From UBA8079 sp965205535 (GTDB lineage Bacteria; Pseudomonadota; Alphaproteobacteria; UBA6615): a stretch of 64,000 bases of DNA. A program made the position numbers and the translations under genes. The notes under the pieces were generated by a model that had not been told where the DNA came from, searched no databases, and saw nothing but the letters and a program-made list of their open reading frames with translations. Within the stretch, counting starts at the first letter, position 1. Every line of letters starts with the position of its first letter. The DNA lies in NCBI GenBank assembly GCA_965205535.1, contig CBDBHH010000005.1:744001-808000 (forward strand), written 5' to 3'. Shown piece after piece: positions 6,771 through 15,677 of the stretch.

Positions 6771-9095
6771 ATGGCGACCGGTCAATTCGGGATTTCCCAG
6801 CATGTCACGCGGCGCGAGGATGCGCGGCTGATCACCGGTGGCGGCAACTATGCCGATGACACCGGAATGAACGGACAGGCCTTTGCCGCCTTCCTGCGCT
6901 CACCCGTCGGGCATGGTGACATCAGGAACATCGACGTGTCGGCCGCAGCGGCGGCACCCGGTGTCATCGGCGTCCATGTCGGTGAAGACCTGAAGGCCGC
7001 CGGCGTCGGCCCGATCCCCAACGTCACGCCGTTCGTGAACCGCGACGGCTCCCCCATGCTGAAGACCCAGCGGCCCGCGGTTGCGGTGGGCCGGGTCCGC
7101 CATGTGGGTGAAATCATTGCGGTTGTGATCGCCGAGACCACCGCGCTGGCCCAGGACGCGGTCGACCTGATCGACCTGGACATCGACACGCTCCCCGCGG
7201 TTGTCGACATCCGCGACGCCTCGGCCGAGGGGGCGATGGAAATCTGGGACGATATCCCCGGCAACAGGTGTCTCGATTTCCAGATCGGTGATGAGGACAA
7301 GGCCAGGGCCGCCATCGACAACGCCGCGCATGTGGTGAAGCTGACCCTCAGCACGAACCGCCTGATGGCGGCAGCGATGGAACCGCGCAGCGCGGTCGCG
7401 CGCTTCGACGAGATCGAGAGCCGGTATGAGCTGATCACCGGTTCCCAGGGCGTGAACGCCATGCGCAACATGCTCGCCGACGTGATTTTCCAGGTGCCCT
7501 ACGAAAAAATGCGGGTGCGCACGAATGACGTGGGCGGTGGGTTCGGCATGAAGACGCAAGCCTATCCCGAATATGTCGCGATCCTGTTTGCGGCGAAGGC
7601 CGCCGGCCGGCCTGTCAAATGGCAGGGCAGCCGGTCCGAGGCCTTCCTCGCCGACAACCAGGCCCGCGACGGGGTGATGAACGGCACCATGGCGTTCGAC
7701 GCCGACGGCAAGATCCAGGGTTTCCGGGTCGACATGATCGCCGCCATGGGCGGATATCTCTCATCCCATGGTCCGGCCGCGGCCACGCGGAATGTCTGCA
7801 ATTGCCTGACCGGCTGCTACGACAACCCGGCGCTCGAATTCCAGGTGCAGTGCTATTTGACCAACAACATCCCCATCGGCCCCTATCGCGGTGCCGGCCG
7901 ACCTGAAGCCGCATACATGCTGGAGCGGATGATGGACCAGGCGGCACGCGAGCTCGGGATCGACCGGATCGAGTTGCGGCGCCGAAATTTCGTGAAGCCC
8001 GACCAGATGCCCTACACCACCTCGCTGGGCCAGGTTTACGATTCCGGAGAATTCGAGGCCGAAATGGACAAGGCGCTGGCGCTCGCGGAATGGGACGACT
8101 TCCCCGCCCGTCACGCCGCGTCGGAGGCCAACGGCAAGCTGCGTGGCATTGGCATGTCCTGCTTCGTCGAGACCGCCGGCGGCTATCTGGAGGAAGGTGC
8201 CAAGCTGAGTTTCGCCGACGACGGTACCGTCGAGGCGCGGCTCGCCGTCCAGTCGAACGGCCAGGGCCACGCAACGTCATTCGCACAAGTCGTGTCCGAC
8301 CTGCTGCAAGTGCCCTATGAGAAGGTCCGCATCGTCGAGGGTGACAGTTTCGAGACACCCGGTACGGGGTTCGCCTCGGTCGCATCGCGCTCGATGGCAC
8401 TGGCCAGCGGCGCCATCTCTGTTACCGCCGACGCCGTGATTGCCAAGGGGACGGCGCTGGCCAGCCATGTGCTGGAAGCCGCCGAGGCCGATATCGAGTA
8501 TAGCGAGGGCGAATTCCGGGTGACCGGCACCGACCGGGCGATCGACATCTTCGAACTCGCAGCGCGAGCCGGGTCGGAGGATCTCCCGGCAGATGCGCCC
8601 GACAGCCTCAATTCCGAGGAAGACTTCACGTCGCCCGAACAGACCTACCCCAATGGCTGTCACATCTGCGAGGTGGAAATCGACCCGGAGACGGGCGTTG
8701 TCGATGTGCTCAATTACATCGCCGTCGATGATTGCGGGACCGTGATCAACCCGATGATCGTCCACGGGCAGGTGCATGGTGGTGTGGCCCAGGGGCTTGG
8801 ACAGATTCTCGGTGAACACGCCGTCTATGACGATGACGGCCAGCTCCTCGCCGGATCCTTCATGGATTACATGATGCCGCGGGCAACCGATATGCCGGAC
8901 ATGAAACTGGGCTTCCACTCGGTGCCGTGCACCACCAACCCCGTGGGTGCCAAGGGTGCAGGCGAAGCCGGCACGACCGGTGCGCTGGCGGCGGGCATGA
9001 ATGCCATCGTCGACGCGTTGTCGGTGCACGGCATCACGGAGCTGGACATGCCGGCGACCCCGCCACGGGTCTGGGCGGCGCTGCACCAGAACTAG
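6771..9095 (+). CDS. Xanthine dehydrogenase-family molybdopterin-binding (large) subunit, CoxL form II-like
   Basis: 774-aa molybdenum hydroxylase large subunit. N-terminal 'RREDARLITGGGNYADD' and the a/b hammerhead domain are followed by the molybdopterin domain with 'DVGGGFGMKTQAYPEYV', the active-site loop P-Y372-R373-GAGR (form II CoxL-like, lacking the AYxCSFR loop of true CO dehydrogenase), and the C-terminal 'GAKGAGEAGTTG' with the catalytic Glu at about residue 732. These enzymes hydroxylate aldehydes, purines or N-heterocycles using water. The FeS and FAD subunits normally encoded beside it are absent here, so partners must come from elsewhere. It is monocistronic, ending at a strong terminator. 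Confidence 0.9.
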   Translation: MATGQFGISQHVTRREDARLITGGGNYADDTGMNGQAFAAFLRSPVGHGDIRNIDVSAAAAAPGVIGVHVGEDLKAAGVGPIPNVTPFVNRDGSPMLKTQRPAVAVGRVRHVGEIIAVVIAETTALAQDAVDLIDLDIDTLPAVVDIRDASAEGAMEIWDDIPGNRCLDFQIGDEDKARAAIDNAAHVVKLTLSTNRLMAAAMEPRSAVARFDEIESRYELITGSQGVNAMRNMLADVIFQVPYEKMRVRTNDVGGGFGMKTQAYPEYVAILFAAKAAGRPVKWQGSRSEAFLADNQARDGVMNGTMAFDADGKIQGFRVDMIAAMGGYLSSHGPAAATRNVCNCLTGCYDNPALEFQVQCYLTNNIPIGPYRGAGRPEAAYMLERMMDQAARELGIDRIELRRRNFVKPDQMPYTTSLGQVYDSGEFEAEMDKALALAEWDDFPARHAASEANGKLRGIGMSCFVETAGGYLEEGAKLSFADDGTVEARLAVQSNGQGHATSFAQVVSDLLQVPYEKVRIVEGDSFETPGTGFASVASRSMALASGAISVTADAVIAKGTALASHVLEAAEADIEYSEGEFRVTGTDRAIDIFELAARAGSEDLPADAPDSLNSEEDFTSPEQTYPNGCHICEVEIDPETGVVDVLNYIAVDDCGTVINPMIVHGQVHGGVAQGLGQILGEHAVYDDDGQLLAGSFMDYMMPRATDMPDMKLGFHSVPCTTNPVGAKGAGEAGTTGALAAGMNAIVDALSVHGITELDMPATPPRVWAALHQN

Positions 9096-9118
9096 GTGCG
9101 CACACACGCTTCAAACAG

Positions 9119-9149
9119 AAAAAAGGGCGGGTCTCGGACCCGCCCTTTT
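9119..9149. terminator. Bidirectional intrinsic terminator
   Basis: GGGCGGGTC-TCG-GACCCGCCC is a perfect 9-bp stem with six A before it and TTTT after it, so it can end transcription from the molybdenum hydroxylase on the plus strand and from the thioredoxin/AhpD operon on the minus strand. Confidence 0.92.
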
Positions 9150-9175
9150 CCTAATTCTGATCCGCGGCTGAAAAC

Positions 9176-9712
9176 CTAGGCGGCGAGCGGCCGGGCGTTC
9201 AGTGTTTTCATAAACAGATGGGCCGCATGATAGATCGCCAGGAAGGTGCCGATCTCCATGATCTGCGCATCGTTGTAATGCTCGCGCATCTGGTCATAGA
9301 AAATCTTGTCGACCTTGTCCGGGTCCAGGAAGAGCTGGTCGGAAAAGCGCAGCGCCATCCGCTCGGCATCCGTGAACAGTTCAGACTCTTCATAGTCATC
9401 GCAACCGGCGTCGATGCGTTCTTCCGTCAGGCCCGCATCCGTGGCCTGCTTCGAGCGCAGGGCAGAAAAATACGGATCTTCCACGAAGCGCGCGAGCTGG
9501 ATGCGGATGATCTCCTTGAGCTGGTGATCGACCGTCCCTTTGGTGTGCAGCTCGAGCATCACGCCAAGCAGCGTTTTCGCCTGGGCCGGGACCCGCGCGA
9601 TGATGCGCGGAAACAGCTCATCGGGCACGCCGAGTTCGACGCATTGGGTGATGAGATCACGGAGTTCGGGATCCTCGATCTGATCGAGTTCCAGGGGAGC
9701 GAGACGCGACAT
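9176..9712 (-). CDS. Carboxymuconolactone decarboxylase/AhpD-like protein lacking the redox cysteines
   Basis: 178-aa all-helical protein of the CMD/AhpD superfamily. The central helix reads 'GTVDHQLKEIIRIQLARFVEDPYFSALRSKQA', where redox-active members have a CxxC; here both cysteines are missing ('FVEDPYFSAL'). Its start codon overlaps the stop of the upstream selenoprotein gene (TAATG), which suggests translational coupling. The N-terminal half aligns by eye with that protein ('FPRIIARVPAQAKTLLGVMLELHTKGTVDHQLKEIIR' against 'PGFHAVMGHNVDLAEKAYLFWVSVFNEGALDHKLKEVIR'). A non-catalytic partner subunit or a differently acting paralogue is the best guess. Third gene of the trx-ahpD(Sec)-CMD operon. 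Confidence 0.8.
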   Translation of the reverse strand: MSRLAPLELDQIEDPELRDLITQCVELGVPDELFPRIIARVPAQAKTLLGVMLELHTKGTVDHQLKEIIRIQLARFVEDPYFSALRSKQATDAGLTEERIDAGCDDYEESELFTDAERMALRFSDQLFLDPDKVDKIFYDQMREHYNDAQIMEIGTFLAIYHAAHLFMKTLNARPLAA

Positions 9713-10332
9713 TATTCCGCCGCCTCACCCTGCAGGGATTCCGGCGTGTCACCATAGATCGCCGCCGATTCTTCCTGGCTCACCAGACGACCGTCCGGCG
9801 AGAACATCGGGAAGAATTTCAATGATCCGAAGAAGGTGTGGAAACCGAGATTGCCGACCAGGAACATTCCCAGCTCAGCGATTTCGTCCTCGCTGAGGTG
9901 GGCGCGAAGATCATCCCATTCCTCGTCACCGAAGGAATCCACATCCGTGGATACAGCCTCGACATAGCGCATGATCGCCTTCTCCTTATCGGTGAAGACG
10001 TCGCTGCCGGCATGGTTGTTGATACCGTCGTCGAGGAGTTTTTCGTCAAGTCCTTCCCGCTTCGCCGAAGCAGATCGAACGTTACCTCAATAGCTGCAAT
10101 GGGCCATGCGCGACAGCATCACCCGGATAACCTCTTTGAGTTTGTGGTCGAGGGCGCCCTCGTTGAACACACTAACCCAGAACAGATAGGCCTTCTCAGC
10201 CAGGTCGACATTGTGACCCATGACCGCGTGGAAGCCGGGATCCGGCGCGCGCAGTTCGAGGGATTTCTCGATATACGGTTTGAGCTTTGTCTTCTTCAGC
10301 TCTTCGATATCGAGCAGGGTGATATTTGGCAT
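9712..10332 (-). CDS. AhpD-like selenoprotein (CMD superfamily) with in-frame TGA read as Sec in a CxxU motif
   Basis: 206-aa protein if the TGA at 10087-10089 is read as selenocysteine. Residues 1-81 end 'VMLSRMAHCSY', then U82, then 'GNVRSASAKREGLDEKLLDD' in the same frame down to TAA at 9712. C79-S-Y-U82 falls exactly where AhpD proteins have their redox CxxC, inside the helix that follows 'DHKLKEVIR'. A possible Sec-insertion hairpin follows the TGA, and selA, selB, selC and selD lie within the window. The family acts as thiol-dependent peroxidase or reductase in the cytoplasm. It lies 44 bp downstream of a thioredoxin gene, a plausible electron donor. Conventional calling would give two short fragments. 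Confidence 0.88.
10057..10073 (-). promoter_or_regulatory. Candidate bacterial SECIS hairpin of the AhpD-like selenoprotein
   Basis: On the mRNA strand CTGCTTC-GGC-GAAGCGG starts 13 nt after the TGA: seven pairs (one G-T) and a GGC apical loop 20-22 nt past the TGA. Bacterial SECIS elements have this size, position and loop G. Inference from structure drawn by eye. Confidence 0.6.
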
Positions 10333-10376
10333 ATCGCTCTCTCAATCATTTGGTGCTGGACGCACCTTAGCAAAAA

Positions 10377-10706
10377 TCAGGCGTGTTCTTCGATGGCCTT
10401 TTTGAGCACCTGGCGCCGGTCGACACCGGTCCGGGTCTCGACGACTTCGCCGTCCTTGAAGAACATCAGGGTCGGAAAACCACGTACGCCGTAGCGTGTC
10501 AGAAGATCGAGATTCTCGTCACCGTCGACGGTGCCAATCACCACATTCTCCGGCAGATCGTCGTTGACCTGTCCCAGGATCTTCTTGAGTTGCTTGCAAG
10601 GCACGCAAGTCTTCGACCAGAAGTCGACGACCGTCAGGCCGTCGCGCGCGAGAACCTCATTGTCAAAATTGGAATCGTCAAAAACCGAAAGATCTTCCAG
10701 AGCCAT
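10377..10706 (-). CDS. Thioredoxin
   Basis: 109-aa thioredoxin-fold protein with the redox motif W-S-K-T-C34-V-P-C37 and the cis-Pro motif 'GVRGFPTLMFFKDGEVV'. The active site CVPC differs from the usual CGPC, which should shift its redox potential. There is no signal peptide, so it is cytoplasmic. The ATG follows AGGAGT at a normal spacing. It heads a minus-strand operon with the AhpD-like selenoprotein 44 bp downstream and its cysteine-less paralogue; supply of electrons to the CxxU centre is a reasonable inference. It may be a specialised thioredoxin rather than the housekeeping TrxA. Confidence 0.92.
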   Translation of the reverse strand: MALEDLSVFDDSNFDNEVLARDGLTVVDFWSKTCVPCKQLKKILGQVNDDLPENVVIGTVDGDENLDLLTRYGVRGFPTLMFFKDGEVVETRTGVDRRQVLKKAIEEHA

Positions 10707-10846
10707 GTCTGCACTCCTGTTGGCGCGTATCTGTCGAATTATATAATGAACCGCAGGATCGCAAACAAATGCAGACCTGTCACAACTGATATGCGTCTGG
10801 CCTGCGTCGGCGGGCCGACATCGCCACGGAGCCCCGGAAAACGGTG

Positions 10847-11998
10847 CTATCTGGCAGGGACTTGCGACAATTCCCTCGCCGCCGTGGCGGCCGCCCCCAA
10901 GGTGCTGGGCGCTGCCGCACGGGACCAGTCACGGGTGAGCTTTACGCCGGCCGCGCGCAGTTCGTCGACGAACATCCCGACAGCCGCGCGACCAGGCCGA
11001 CCGGCGGCATCATTTGCCGCCGCCCATTGTTGGGCCAGAGGCGCCAGACTGTCGGCCCACTGAAACCTGCGTGTCTTGAGTAATTTCGTGGTGCGCACAC
11101 CCTGTGCCTTAAGATCGACCAGCGCGTCGTCTCCGGCCTGGCAATATGCCTGAGCCGCGCTGCGGGTGAATGCCGTGCGTGTCTCATCGATGGCCTCGCG
11201 CACCGCTTCGGGCAGCGCGGCCAGGGCCTCGGTGTTCACGTTCAATACAAATGGTACCTGGGCGCCGAACCCTGTCCGCGTGTAGTGATCGGCATCGCGC
11301 TTCAGACCAAGCCTGCCCATTTCACTGGTCGGGAGGACGGCAGCACCAAGCACGCCGGCTTCCATGCGCGCGCCCATCGTATCGTCGGGCAAGCGCTGGG
11401 GGATGCCCTGAACGCCGGCGATCCAGTTTTCAAGCCGGTCGACCATACCAACTTTCAGGCCGCGCACCTCGGCGGCGTTTCGGATCGGCTGTACCGAAAT
11501 GAAGTTATACCCGTCGCTGGCGATGCCCGACAGAAAGGTCTGACGCACCGCGGAAACGGCATCGGTCATACCATCCAGCCGGTTGTGCACAGCCTGGTAG
11601 GCCGCGCCGACGATCGTGCAATCTTCGGTCGTGAACGGCATCTGGAAGGTCAGGTTCTGCAGCGGCAACCGGCGCGTCTCATGGTTCACCGAGACAATAC
11701 CGAACAGCGCCAGATCATCCTCGAGGGCCTCCAGCACGCCGCCCATGCGGGTCAGGGTGCCGCCGTGCATTTCATCCCAGGCGATCTCGCCCGCCCCTGC
11801 TGCGGCGACCCGGCGGGTGATTTCCGACTGAAAGTGCGTTCGTACAATCTCAGGCACGGCATGGTTCGCCGCCAAGCCGCTCGTCACCGACAGGCGCAAA
11901 GGCTCGGTTGTCCGGGGTTCAGCCGCATGGGATACGTCAAACGGCGTCAGGGTAAACGCCGACAGGACCATGCCTGTCAGGGCAGTTCGTACACTCAT
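10847..11998 (-). CDS. Orphan TRAP-type (DctP-like) periplasmic substrate-binding protein
   Basis: 383-aa secreted protein: residues 1-25 form a signal peptide (ending SHA before A-E-P). The body has the DctP-like order, with 'HGGTLTRMGGVLEALEDDLALFGIV' resembling the ligand-domain hinge, 'RNAAEVRGLKVGM' at the usual position of 'L-x-G-L-K-x-R', and a helical C-terminus. It is longer and more divergent than the other two DctP proteins in the window and has no dctQ or dctM beside it. It may feed a remote permease or act as a sensor; the ligand is unknown. The nearest gene upstream on the same strand is 145 bp away, so it is probably transcribed alone. Confidence 0.75.
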   Translation of the reverse strand: MSVRTALTGMVLSAFTLTPFDVSHAAEPRTTEPLRLSVTSGLAANHAVPEIVRTHFQSEITRRVAAAGAGEIAWDEMHGGTLTRMGGVLEALEDDLALFGIVSVNHETRRLPLQNLTFQMPFTTEDCTIVGAAYQAVHNRLDGMTDAVSAVRQTFLSGIASDGYNFISVQPIRNAAEVRGLKVGMVDRLENWIAGVQGIPQRLPDDTMGARMEAGVLGAAVLPTSEMGRLGLKRDADHYTRTGFGAQVPFVLNVNTEALAALPEAVREAIDETRTAFTRSAAQAYCQAGDDALVDLKAQGVRTTKLLKTRRFQWADSLAPLAQQWAAANDAAGRPGRAAVGMFVDELRAAGVKLTRDWSRAAAPSTLGAAATAARELSQVPAR

Positions 11999-12143
11999 TT
12001 CGGCGCCTCGTTCCTTCCTGGAGTCGGGCCATGCACCCGATCTCCGGGCGCAGGTTTGCGCTGTGCACCGGCTATTGTGCGCACAAAAGGTTAATCAAGC
12101 GCATACGACAAAAGGCAGGATTAAGGGCCTTTGCAGGATCGGC

Positions 12144-13163
12144 CTAATCTGCGGCGTCCCGACGATCCAGCTCGAACGCCTCGGCCAGCAATTCGTAGGA
12201 CCGTCGCCGGGTCTCGAAATTATATGTGATCGTGAGGATGAGCAGCTCCTCAAAACCATGCTCGTCGGCGAATGCCGAGAGCTGGTCGCGCAGGCTTTCG
12301 GGCGTCCCGGTAAACCGATTGGCCTTGTTCGCCTCGACGATCTCACGCTCTTGCGCATTGTACTCGTAGGCCAACGCCTCATCGGGATGGGCGTAGGGCA
12401 GATGTTGCCCGTAGTTGAGTTTCAGGCGCCACAGATCCCGGCTGGCAGCCAGATAGTCGGCTTCTTCCTGGGTATCGGCGCAGATCACGAACACCCCGGC
12501 ATTGGCCCGGGGCGCCACCAGCATGTCGGACGGCTGATAATTGTCCCGATAATATTTGAGCACCGGTGCCGTGACCTGTGGCGCGATGAAATGCGCAAAG
12601 GAATAGGCCAACCCGAAATGCGCCGCATAGGCCGCGCTCTGGTCGCTGGACCCGAGCAGCCATACTTCCGGCGCCTCGGCCACAACGGGTGTGGCACGAA
12701 CATCCTTGAAGGGTTTCGTTGCGGGCGTTTCATCGGCCAGAAACGCGACCATGTCGGCGATCTTGGTCGGAAAATACTCGATCCCGACCTCGCTTCCATA
12801 AGCGAGTGCCGCTGCTGTCGCGCCGTCGCTGCCCGGCGCGCGACCGATGCCAAGATCGATCCGGCCCGGGTACAGATTCTCCAGAAGCTTGAAGTTCTCC
12901 GCCACCTTCAGCGGCGAATAATGACTGAGCATCACCCCACCGGAGCCGACGCGTATATGGCGGGTCGCGGCGGCCACCCGGGTCACCATGATCTCCGGCG
13001 ACGACCCGGCGAATCCCGCAGTGCCGTGATGTTCGGCCAGCCAGTAGCGGGTGTAGCCCAACCACTCGGTCGCCTGTGCCAGCGCGATGGTTTCCTCGAG
13101 TGCCTGACGGGCATCACCATCCTGGCGCACGGGTGATTGATCGAGGACGGAGAGTTTCACCAT
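12144..13163 (-). CDS. LLM-class (luciferase-like) flavin-dependent oxidoreductase
   Basis: 339-aa TIM-barrel protein of the bacterial luciferase-like family. The N-terminal 'LSVLDQSPVRQDGDARQALEETIALAQATEWLGYTRYWLAEHH' and 'ATRHIRVGSGGVMLSHYSPLKVAENFKLLENLYPGRIDLGIGRAPG' are hallmark blocks of the single-component MsnO8 subgroup. Such enzymes use reduced flavin (FMNH2) supplied by a reductase to oxygenate small substrates. It sits 15 bp downstream of an EamA-family transporter gene on the same strand, so co-expression is likely. Substrate is unknown. Confidence 0.88.
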   Translation of the reverse strand: MVKLSVLDQSPVRQDGDARQALEETIALAQATEWLGYTRYWLAEHHGTAGFAGSSPEIMVTRVAAATRHIRVGSGGVMLSHYSPLKVAENFKLLENLYPGRIDLGIGRAPGSDGATAAALAYGSEVGIEYFPTKIADMVAFLADETPATKPFKDVRATPVVAEAPEVWLLGSSDQSAAYAAHFGLAYSFAHFIAPQVTAPVLKYYRDNYQPSDMLVAPRANAGVFVICADTQEEADYLAASRDLWRLKLNYGQHLPYAHPDEALAYEYNAQEREIVEANKANRFTGTPESLRDQLSAFADEHGFEELLILTITYNFETRRRSYELLAEAFELDRRDAAD

Positions 13164-13178
13164 ATCGACGGTCCGGGC

Positions 13179-14075
13179 CTATGAGGTTTCAGTGGTCGTG
13201 GACGGCCGCGGCTGGAGGAACACGGTCATCAGGATGCCAACGGTCACGACCACCGCGCCGGCAACATTCACGGCGGTCGGTATCTCTCCAAGCGTCGGAA
13301 TCGCCACGAACAGCGCCAGCGCGGGGACCAGGGACCCAACCGCCGCCTGCCGGGTCGGGCCGATGGTCTTGACCGCATAGGCATGGCCGAAGATGCACAG
13401 GAACGCGCCGAATACCCCATGCACCACCGACTGCATCACGATATCGCCGAAGGGCGCGGTGAACATGGTCGAGGGCAGGAACAGGAACCAGACGGGAATG
13501 TAGACAAGCGTGTTTCCGACCAACAGGGCCGCCAGCGACTGCATGACCGAAAGCCGCGCCGCACGCATCCCGCCATACCAGATGGCCACCGACATCGCCG
13601 CACCGAGAAACAGAAGATGACCACGCCACTGACCGCCCAACCCCCCGGCCGTGAATGCCTCCCAGCCGACCGCGGCCACGCCTGCGACTATCGCGGCAAT
13701 CCCGGTCCACTGCCAGCGGCCGGGCCGATCGCCAACCCAGGCCCAGGCGACGAGCGCCGCGAAGACGGGGAGCGCGCCATACATCACGACCGCCGCATGG
13801 CCGACCGGGGCATAGGTCATGCCGCCAAACAGCATCAGGATAAACGGTGCGCCGCCAAAGAAAGCGACGATCGCATGGTCGCGCAACCGCACCCGCCAGG
13901 GGAAATACCGGATCAGCAGTGGGACGGCCAGGATGACCGCCACGCCCATACGCAAGGCCGCCATATCGTAGATCGTCAGCGCATCGGTGGTCGCGCCGAG
14001 CCGGCCGGCGATCAGCATCACGACGACACAGGCGACGGTGCCGAGACCGGCCCCTATTCCTCCCCAGTCTTTCAT
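13179..14075 (-). CDS. EamA/DMT-family membrane transporter
   Basis: 298-aa polytopic protein with about ten hydrophobic segments in two EamA repeats. Family landmarks are 'GGAPFILMLFGGMTYAPVGHAAVVMYGALPVFAALVAW' in the first repeat and 'GPTRQAAVGSLVPALALFVAIPTLGEIPTAVNVAGAVVVTVGI' in the second. Members are secondary carriers, often exporters of metabolites or amino acids. It is the upstream partner of the luciferase-like gene, 15 bp away. Divergent from selA. Confidence 0.88.
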   Translation of the reverse strand: MKDWGGIGAGLGTVACVVVMLIAGRLGATTDALTIYDMAALRMGVAVILAVPLLIRYFPWRVRLRDHAIVAFFGGAPFILMLFGGMTYAPVGHAAVVMYGALPVFAALVAWAWVGDRPGRWQWTGIAAIVAGVAAVGWEAFTAGGLGGQWRGHLLFLGAAMSVAIWYGGMRAARLSVMQSLAALLVGNTLVYIPVWFLFLPSTMFTAPFGDIVMQSVVHGVFGAFLCIFGHAYAVKTIGPTRQAAVGSLVPALALFVAIPTLGEIPTAVNVAGAVVVTVGILMTVFLQPRPSTTTETS

Positions 14076-14270
14076 ATGAAATCCCTACAACCGATCGCGC
14101 GCGGTGATGATCTGTTCCGACATGGTCATCCAGGCAACCATGAACGGATCAAATTCCTAGCCGCAGGGCTCATTCGAAACAATGGGCATGGCAGATAATC
14201 ACAGGTGTTGGTCGCCTGCGGGAGTATATCAGCCTTGATCGAAGACGCCGCGAACGAAACAATCACCCCC

Positions 14271-15677
14271 ATGGCCGAACAAAAACCCGACTTCTCCGAT
14301 ATTCCGTCGCTCGACCGGCTCTTGCAGACGCCGGCAGTGATCGCGCTGGTCGAATCCCATGGTCGCAACGCGACCGTGGCGGCGCTGCGCGCGGCACTCG
14401 ACACGGCACGCGCAGCGCTCGCGGCTGGAGACAAGGTCGACCTTGCAGAAGAACTCTTCGCCCAATCAGCCGCGGCCCGGCTCGAACGAGAATCAACGCC
14501 CGGTCTGCGCCGTGTCTTCAATCTCACGGGCACGGTCCTGCACACCAATCTGGGGCGCGCGCCACTGGCCGAAACCGCGATCGCGGCGATGGCCGATGCG
14601 GCCCGGGGTGCCAGCAACCTGGAGTTCGACCTCGAGACGGGAAAGCGCGGCGACCGGGATGTGCACGTCGAAGAGCTGCTGTGCGAACTCACCGGCGCGG
14701 AAGCCGCGACAGTCGTAAACAACAATGCCGGCGCGGTGTTGTTGCTTTTGAATGCACTGGCGCTGCGCAAGGAAGTGCCGGTCTCGCGCGGTGAGCTGGT
14801 GGAGATCGGCGGCGCGTTCCGGATTCCCGATATCATGGCGCGGGCCGGCGCCAAGCTCGTCGAGGTCGGGACCACCAACCGGACCCATGCGAAGGATTTC
14901 GAGACAGCCATCGGCGCTCGAACCGCCCTGATCATGAAGGTCCACACGTCGAACTATATTGTGCAGGGCTTCACCGCCGACGTCGCAGAAGACCAGCTGG
15001 CGTCAATTGCACATGCCCACGACATCCCATTCGCCGTCGATCTCGGCGCCGGCGCGCTGGTCGACCTGGAACGCTGGGGCCTGCCCCACGAACCCACCCC
15101 GCGCGAAACCCTCGCGGCGGGTGCCGACATCATCACCTTCTCCGGCGACAAGCTGCTCGGCGGGCCGCAGGCCGGCCTGATCGTCGGCCGGGCCGACCTG
15201 ATTGCCAAACTCAAGCGGAACCCGCTGAAACGTGCTCTGCGCTGCGACAAGGCGACCCTCGCGGCGCTGGCCGCAACGCTTGGCCTCTACCGCGATCCCG
15301 ACCGGCTGGACGAACGCCTGCCCACATTGCGCCTGCTGGCGCGCAAGCCTGCCGATATTCGCGCCCTCGCTGATACGTTGATCGACCCGGTACGCACCGC
15401 GGTCGGTGAAAATTGCACAGTCTCGGTCGAGGACTGCGCCGGCCAGATCGGTTCGGGTGCGCTGCCGGTCGAAAGCCTGGACAGTACGGCAATGGTGATC
15501 CGGCCCGTCGCAGCGCGCGGACAGGGCGCGCGCCTCAAGCGCCTGGCGACCAACCTCCGCGCATTGCCGATCCCCGTGATCGGCCGGGTTCATGACGACG
15601 CGCTCTGGCTCGACTTGCGCTGTCTCGACGACGTGGATCAATTTCGCGCTCAACTGGAAAAGTTGCCGAACTCATGA
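14271..15677 (+). CDS. selA: L-seryl-tRNA(Sec) selenium transferase SelA
   Basis: 468-aa PLP enzyme that converts seryl-tRNA(Sec) to selenocysteyl-tRNA(Sec) using selenophosphate. The N-terminal 'IPSLDRLLQTPAVIALVESHG' matches the SelA tRNA-recognition region. The PLP lysine is K294 in 'TFSGDKLLGGPQAG', and 'NLTGTVLHTNLGRAPL' and 'VVNNNAGAVLLLLNAL' are SelA-specific. The ATG at 14271 gives the family length (E. coli 463 aa); an upstream GTG at 14205 would add 22 non-conserved residues. Its stop overlaps the start of selB (ATGA). It is the first step of the selenocysteine machinery that serves the three TGA-containing genes nearby. Confidence 0.96.
   Translation: MAEQKPDFSDIPSLDRLLQTPAVIALVESHGRNATVAALRAALDTARAALAAGDKVDLAEELFAQSAAARLERESTPGLRRVFNLTGTVLHTNLGRAPLAETAIAAMADAARGASNLEFDLETGKRGDRDVHVEELLCELTGAEAATVVNNNAGAVLLLLNALALRKEVPVSRGELVEIGGAFRIPDIMARAGAKLVEVGTTNRTHAKDFETAIGARTALIMKVHTSNYIVQGFTADVAEDQLASIAHAHDIPFAVDLGAGALVDLERWGLPHEPTPRETLAAGADIITFSGDKLLGGPQAGLIVGRADLIAKLKRNPLKRALRCDKATLAALAATLGLYRDPDRLDERLPTLRLLARKPADIRALADTLIDPVRTAVGENCTVSVEDCAGQIGSGALPVESLDSTAMVIRPVAARGQGARLKRLATNLRALPIPVIGRVHDDALWLDLRCLDDVDQFRAQLEKLPNS

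Noticed and set aside
9176..9712. Second AhpD-like gene as a fourth selenoprotein
   Set aside because: It has no in-frame TGA and no Cys at the redox position.
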